Below are positions 45,633 to 48,693 of a stretch of 48,693 nt of DNA, in pieces. Below the pieces are notes generated by a model that did no database searches, was not told the origin of the DNA, and worked only from the letters and a program-made list of their open reading frames with translations. Source of the stretch: an uncultured Pseudobutyrivibrio sp. (GTDB taxonomy: Bacteria > Bacillota > Clostridia > Lachnospirales > Lachnospiraceae); NCBI GenBank assembly GCA_946403965.1, contig CAMJBT010000021.1, positions 1 through 48,693 on the forward strand, written 5' to 3'. Within the stretch, counting starts at the first letter, position 1; every line of letters starts with the position of its first letter. The position numbers were made by a program, and so were the translations under genes.

Positions 45633-45661
45633 TTGACCTAACGTATGTAAAATGTTAAATT
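45633..45661 (+). promoter_or_regulatory. Weak promoter candidate before the lipoprotein gene
   Basis: TTGACC (45633-45638), 17 bases, TAAATT (45656-45661). It would give a leader of about 117 bases that starts with a small GTGTG/CACAC hairpin at 45668-45682. Confidence 0.3.
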
Positions 45662-45784
45662 ATTTAGGTGTGTTTTTCACACATTCATTGAGTTATGAAA
45701 TACATTATACAGAATAACTTATAATGGTTTACACTCGGGGATGTTCCATAACTAAGTTAATCGGTTAGGAGAATTACCAGTTCA

Positions 45785-46225
45785 ATGAAATGTAAACGAA
45801 TTTTGACAATAGCAACACTATTACTTACACTTATTTTTACAGGCTGCAAGAAAGAACCAACATTATTTAATGGAAATGATTTTCGTGTAGGCAATTGGGG
45901 AGATCCCTTATATTTAATTGAAAAAAATGAGTCTTCCATGATTACATATGAAGGTGTATCTCGTCTTGTCTATTGGGATCAATTTCTTGGTTATGATGCC
46001 AATGTTTCATATATCTTTTATGAATCAAAGCTTTCACAAGGATATTTCGAAATTGAATCTGATCAGCAGACCGATGCAGTATATGCTACAGTAATATCAA
46101 AGCTTAGCGAAATGTATGGTGCTCCAAAAGTAATTAATGAAAATTCTTCAGAATTCCAAACTGACAGAGGCTTTATTTATGTTTCTAAGGCTGGAATAAA
46201 TTGCACAGTATTGATGGGCAAATAA
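45785..46225 (+). CDS. Hypothetical lipoprotein
   Basis: I do not recognise a family for the mature part. Residues 1-21 are a clear lipoprotein signal: basic start, hydrophobic stretch and lipobox IFTGC with the acylated Cys at 21. The mature 125 residues are soluble with alternating aromatic segments (VSRLVYWDQFLGYDANVSYIF as a region), then LSEMYGAPKVINENSSEF, reminiscent of small beta-sheet proteins. It is expected on the outer face of the membrane. It has its own terminator and AGGAGA ribosome site. Confidence 0.75.
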   Translation: MKCKRILTIATLLLTLIFTGCKKEPTLFNGNDFRVGNWGDPLYLIEKNESSMITYEGVSRLVYWDQFLGYDANVSYIFYESKLSQGYFEIESDQQTDAVYATVISKLSEMYGAPKVINENSSEFQTDRGFIYVSKAGINCTVLMGK

Positions 46226-46246
46226 TTACTTTTATATAATGTTATT

Positions 46247-46288
46247 AAAAGCGACCTAAAACTATATTTTGTTTTAGGTCGCTTTTTT
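46247..46288 (+). terminator. Terminator after the lipoprotein gene
   Basis: Arms 46247-46262 (core GCGACCTAAAAC) and 46271-46286 (GTTTTAGGTCGC) pair perfectly over 16 positions around TATATTTT and end in TTTTTT. It is the strongest terminator in the window. Confidence 0.9.
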
Positions 46289-46311
46289 CTATATAAATTT
46301 TTTTAAAAATA

Positions 46312-46398
46312 ATGACTTCTTGTTGGCTGCTTAAGGAAAAAGCCCACAAGAACCTGGCTTTGCCAGGCAATATTTTCCTTCAGAAAATATTGGTCTAT
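46312..46398 (+). repeat. Palindromic repeat element, copy 2
   Basis: Near-identical to copy 1 over about 87 bases. Hairpins: 46317-46352 (TTCTTGTTGGCT with AGCCCACAAGAA, one mismatch), 46353-46367 (CCTGGC-TTT-GCCAGG, perfect) and 46368-46392 (CAATATTTTC-CTTCA-GAAAATATTG, perfect 10 pairs). Differences from copy 1 partly preserve pairing. It lacks the fourth (GATTTTC) module. It sits between a strong terminator and the PepSY gene leader. Confidence 0.82.
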
Positions 46399-46406
46399 TA
46401 CCACTA

Positions 46407-46436
46407 TGTGATATATGTGTGATATTACTTGTGATA
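46407..46436 (+). promoter_or_regulatory. Three TGTGATA direct repeats before the PepSY gene
   Basis: TGTGATA occurs at 46407-46413, 46418-46424 and 46430-46436, spaced 11 and 12 bases, about one helical turn. Such phasing suggests a transcription factor site. No convincing -35/-10 pair was found between it and the gene. Confidence 0.4.
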
Positions 46437-46490
46437 ACCTTCGTTTATCAACAAAGCCAAAAGTTATTTGGTTAAAGGAGGAGCTCAAGT

Positions 46491-46766
46491 ATGAAAAATA
46501 ATAATTTTACAAACACAATAACATCAATTAAATCAATTATGTTTTATCCTTCAGCCTTATCTAAAAAGTTAGATAAAATCACAGCTAATCGAGCTTTACA
46601 AATTGCACTTGATAATGCAGGATACTCAAAAGATGAAACCAAAGACATAATTATAACGGACAAAAATGATAGAGAGTTTAAGATATATAATATAAGATTT
46701 TTAGCTGATGATGAAAATTATGATTATGAAATTGATATGACTACTGGAAGAATACTTAATTTGTAA
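46491..46766 (+). CDS. Small PepSY-like protein
   Basis: A 91-residue protein. Residues about 29-91 form one PepSY-type unit: ITANRALQIALDNAGYSKDE, then a strand region and YDYEIDMTTGRILNL at the end. PepSY domains are small extracytoplasmic or cytoplasmic modules, often inhibitory. There is no clear signal peptide; residues 1-28 (NTITSIKSIMFYPSALSKK) are basic and only mildly hydrophobic, so location is unclear. The ribosome site AAAGGAGGAG is strong. The PAP2 gene follows 58 bases later. Confidence 0.75.
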   Translation: MKNNNFTNTITSIKSIMFYPSALSKKLDKITANRALQIALDNAGYSKDETKDIIITDKNDREFKIYNIRFLADDENYDYEIDMTTGRILNL

Positions 46767-46824
46767 TTTTTTTAGTAAAGCTATAAACAACAATAATATA
46801 GAATGGTTTAAACAGGAGGTTAAA

Positions 46825-47763
46825 ATGCAATTCGATATTCAGTACTTACTTTTATTACAAGATATTAGAAATGCCACAAGCGGCGTATTCAATGAATTTT
46901 TTAATGCATTATCAAAAATAGCTGTAGATGTAATGCCAATGCTACCATTTTTTATTTTTTGGTGTGTTGACAAAAAATGGGGTTATAAATTCTTAGCATG
47001 GTACAATTGTAGCGAATTATTAAATGGCTTTTTAAAACTGACTGTTTGTGCTTACAGACCTTGGATTAGATCTGATTTAATTGAACCAGCCGGCGATTCA
47101 AAAGTTGCGGCAACAGGCTACTCGTTTCCTAGTGGACATACTACAGCAGCTACTGTAAATTATGGAGGCACCGCTGTATGGCAATGGAATAAACGAAGAT
47201 GGGTATCTGTTATTTGTATAATATTATTAGTATTAACAGGCTTTTCAAGAAATTATCTTGGAGTTCATACCCCTCAGGATGTAGCAGTAGGTTTCGGTGC
47301 AACAGCACTGGTAATGTTTATTATTTCAAAAGTAAACAATAAACTTGAAAATAATGCTACAGCTAAAAATATATTGACTGAAATTGGAATCCTTTTAGTA
47401 ATTGCAGTAATCATATATATCCAAATAAAGCCATATCCAATGGATTATGTAAATGGGGAACTACTTGTTGATCCTCAAAAGATGATGAAAGATACTTTTA
47501 AAGCAGCTGGAATGTTCTTGGGATTTGTTGTAGGTTCATATATCGAACGCTATTATATTAAATACCAAATTCCAGAGAATTCAAAAAATCTTCCTATCCT
47601 CGGATTTATAGGTGTAGCTATTATTTTCTCTTGGAAATCATACCTGGGTAGTGCAATTTTTAATGGCATGCTTGGAGATAATTGGGGTAGTTTTGTTGCG
47701 AGATTTATCATGATGTTTTTCGCGGTAGCTATTTATCCAATACTAATAAAAAAATGGGAATAG
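46825..47763 (+). CDS. PAP2 superfamily membrane phosphatase
   Basis: A 312-residue integral membrane phosphatase, probably acting on a lipid phosphate such as undecaprenyl pyrophosphate or phosphatidate. The three PAP2 motifs are intact: KLTVCAYRPW near 72, SFPSGHTTAA near 98 and SRNYLGVHTPQD near 142. After the core there are about four further hydrophobic segments, giving a longer protein than the usual 180-220 residue enzyme. The ribosome site ACAGGAGG is strong. A single-hairpin repeat lies on its stop. Confidence 0.9.
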   Translation: MQFDIQYLLLLQDIRNATSGVFNEFFNALSKIAVDVMPMLPFFIFWCVDKKWGYKFLAWYNCSELLNGFLKLTVCAYRPWIRSDLIEPAGDSKVAATGYSFPSGHTTAATVNYGGTAVWQWNKRRWVSVICIILLVLTGFSRNYLGVHTPQDVAVGFGATALVMFIISKVNNKLENNATAKNILTEIGILLVIAVIIYIQIKPYPMDYVNGELLVDPQKMMKDTFKAAGMFLGFVVGSYIERYYIKYQIPENSKNLPILGFIGVAIIFSWKSYLGSAIFNGMLGDNWGSFVARFIMMFFAVAIYPILIKKWE

Positions 47764-47793
47764 TTTTAGATTTTCTTCAGAAAATCTTAAACC
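47763..47793 (+). repeat. Palindromic repeat, single-hairpin copy 4
   Basis: GATTTTC (47769-47775), loop TTCA, GAAAATC (47780-47786), flanked by GTTT and AAAC-like ends that extend the stem. It matches the GGTTC-TTGATTTTC module of copy 3 and starts at the last base of the PAP2 stop codon. It could serve as a transcript-end hairpin, though no T tract follows. Confidence 0.7.
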
Positions 47794-47922
47794 TATAAAG
47801 TTATGAAATGTGATATAATTTTAGTCTACATTAATAATAAATATTAATTAATATTCAAACATCATTCAGATTGATAAACAAAAAAAGAAAATATTTTTAG
47901 AAGAGGGAGTAGTGGGAGACTA

Positions 47923-48501
47923 ATGACAATAATACTAGATGATATATGTAAATCATTTGATGACACACTAGTTTTAAATAAACTTAATGTTAGTATTGAT
48001 GATGGTAAAAGCTATGCATTTGTTGGTCCATCAGGTTCAGGAAAATCAACTGCTATAAAAATTTTTATGGGGCTTGAAACCCCAGATTCAGGAGAAGTAG
48101 CGAGAATGGGAGACTACAAGTATCCCACTCTAAAAAGTGCTTATGTTTCTCAAGAAGGACAATTGAATATGAAAAAGAGTGCCATATGGAATGTAAAAAA
48201 AGTTCATCGTTGGGCAACCAAAGGAAGAGCAATTGAGGAATTAAGTAGATTCATTCCAAAAGAAAAAATGGAAATACCAGTATCCGAATTATCAGATGTG
48301 GATAGAAGATTAGTAGAACTAGTTAGAGCTTTTTTTGTTCCTGCAGATTTTATAGTATTAGATGAACCTTTCAGAGGTATGAATGAAGAACTAAAACAAC
48401 AGGTTATAAGTTATATTTTTACTATACAAGGTAACAGACCGCTATTAATTGCACAGCAAGAAGAGAATGGCCTAGAATTTGCAAAGAAAATCCGATTATA
48501 A
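47923..48501 (+). CDS. Degenerate ABC transporter ATP-binding protein
   Basis: A 192-residue ABC ATPase. Walker A is intact (GPSGSGKST near residue 37) as are the Q-loop (YVSQEGQ near 75) and Walker B (FIVLDEP near 142). The signature LSGGQ reads LSDVD near 124, and the H-loop His appears replaced by Gln in LLIAQQEE near 180. The helical subdomain is shortened. No permease or binding protein gene precedes it and what follows lies beyond the window. It may be a low-activity or regulatory ATPase, or partner a permease downstream. Confidence 0.82.
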   Translation: MTIILDDICKSFDDTLVLNKLNVSIDDGKSYAFVGPSGSGKSTAIKIFMGLETPDSGEVARMGDYKYPTLKSAYVSQEGQLNMKKSAIWNVKKVHRWATKGRAIEELSRFIPKEKMEIPVSELSDVDRRLVELVRAFFVPADFIVLDEPFRGMNEELKQQVISYIFTIQGNRPLLIAQQEENGLEFAKKIRL

Positions 48502-48515
48502 AAATTTAAACTATT

Positions 48516-48610
48516 GGTTCTTGATTTTCCTCAGAAAATCTTGAACCGAACACAGACCAATATTTTCTGAATGAAAATATTGCCTAGCAAAACAGGATTT
48601 TTGCTGTGAA
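48516..48610 (-). repeat. Palindromic repeat element, inverted copy 3
   Basis: Read on the minus strand, this copy has the second and third modules of copy 1 in the same order. On plus, GGTTC-TTGATTTTC with GAAAATC-TTGAACC (48516-48547) is the terminal hairpin, and CAATATTTTC-TGAAT-GAAAATATTG (48558-48582) is the central one. The stretch AGACCAATATTTTCTGAA is the reverse complement of copy 2. Beyond CCTAGC (48583-48588) the match to the first module fades. The last 80 bases of the window hold a GGGAGG site followed only by very short frames. Confidence 0.78.
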
Positions 48611-48693
48611 TAAGTTAAAGAAATGGGAGGCTAATTGCCCAATGTCATTAAGATAAGATGACAACAAAAAGAAATAGAGAACTGAGAACCTGA

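Noticed and set aside
44637..48610. CRISPR array
   Set aside because: The repeats are few, differ in length and orientation, are kilobases apart and contain internal hairpins; there are no regular spacers or cas genes.
44632..48693. Insertion sequence or prophage in the accessory end
   Set aside because: No transposase, integrase or phage gene and no terminal inverted repeats around a coding unit were found.
48625..48693. Start of another gene after the GGGAGG at 48625
   Set aside because: Candidate starts at 48635, 48642 and 48658 all reach a stop within 12 codons inside the window; a downstream start cannot be judged.

Overview
This 48.7 kb window is an AT-rich, densely packed piece of a Firmicute chromosome. 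Most genes are co-directional and separated by 0-20 bases or overlap slightly, with good AGGAGG-type ribosome binding sites. Gene content and order (ruvAB-zapA-U32, asp23-yloV-recG, yicC-remA-gmk-rpoZ-rimO-pgsA, rplU-prp-rpmA-obgE-yhbY-nadD/yqeK-rsfS, lexA opposite a YneA-like gene) point to a Clostridia member, most likely Lachnospiraceae of the Butyrivibrio/Pseudobutyrivibrio type. The genus is an inference, not proven by the sequence.

Layout. 0.1-8.8 kb: proline synthesis (proB, proA) interleaved with a DUF896 protein and 5-formyl-THF cyclo-ligase, then miaB, ruvA, ruvB, zapA and a U32 protein. 8.8-11.5 kb: an FtsW/RodA glycosyltransferase with a small class B PBP. 11.6-15.9 kb: rpmB, asp23-like, yloV/fakA-like, recG; recG overlaps tail-to-tail with the minus-strand rqcH (NFACT). 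17.7-27.3 kb: yicC, remA-like, gmk, rpoZ, rimO, pgsA, a CinA C-terminal amidase, rsmD, coaD, a coiled-coil protein, a YgiQ radical SAM protein, an RluA-type pseudouridine synthase and recU. 27.4-29.0 kb: a membrane chemoreceptor. 29.1-34.1 kb: histidine genes hisZ-G-D, then hisB and a three-domain HisF-like/HisI/HisE fusion. 34.1-43.5 kb: a B12-binding radical SAM protein and its DUF2344 partner, a minimal RNase E/G, a membrane-anchored nuclease, two small proteins, then rplU-prp-rpmA, obgE, yhbY, a nadD-yqeK fusion and rsfS. 43.5-44.6 kb: lexA (minus) and a divergent LysM protein resembling the SOS division inhibitor YneA. 44.6-48.7 kb: a looser, accessory-looking stretch with an acyltransferase, a lipoprotein, a PepSY protein, a PAP2 phosphatase and a degenerate ABC ATPase.

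The signals most worth a second look are: (1) a family of modular palindromic repeats scattered between the genes of the last 4 kb, in full, inverted and single-hairpin forms; (2) a catalytically dead-looking HisF-like barrel fused to HisIE; (3) a near-continuous tiling of six LexA-box-like 14-mers between lexA and the YneA-like gene, overlapping both promoters; (4) a his promoter whose -35 lies inside the upstream terminator hairpin, with a perfect dyad next to the start of transcription; and (5) a 300-residue RNase E/G that ends right after its catalytic core. No rRNA, tRNA, insertion sequence, phage gene or CRISPR array was seen. No gene-free stretch exceeds 300 bases.
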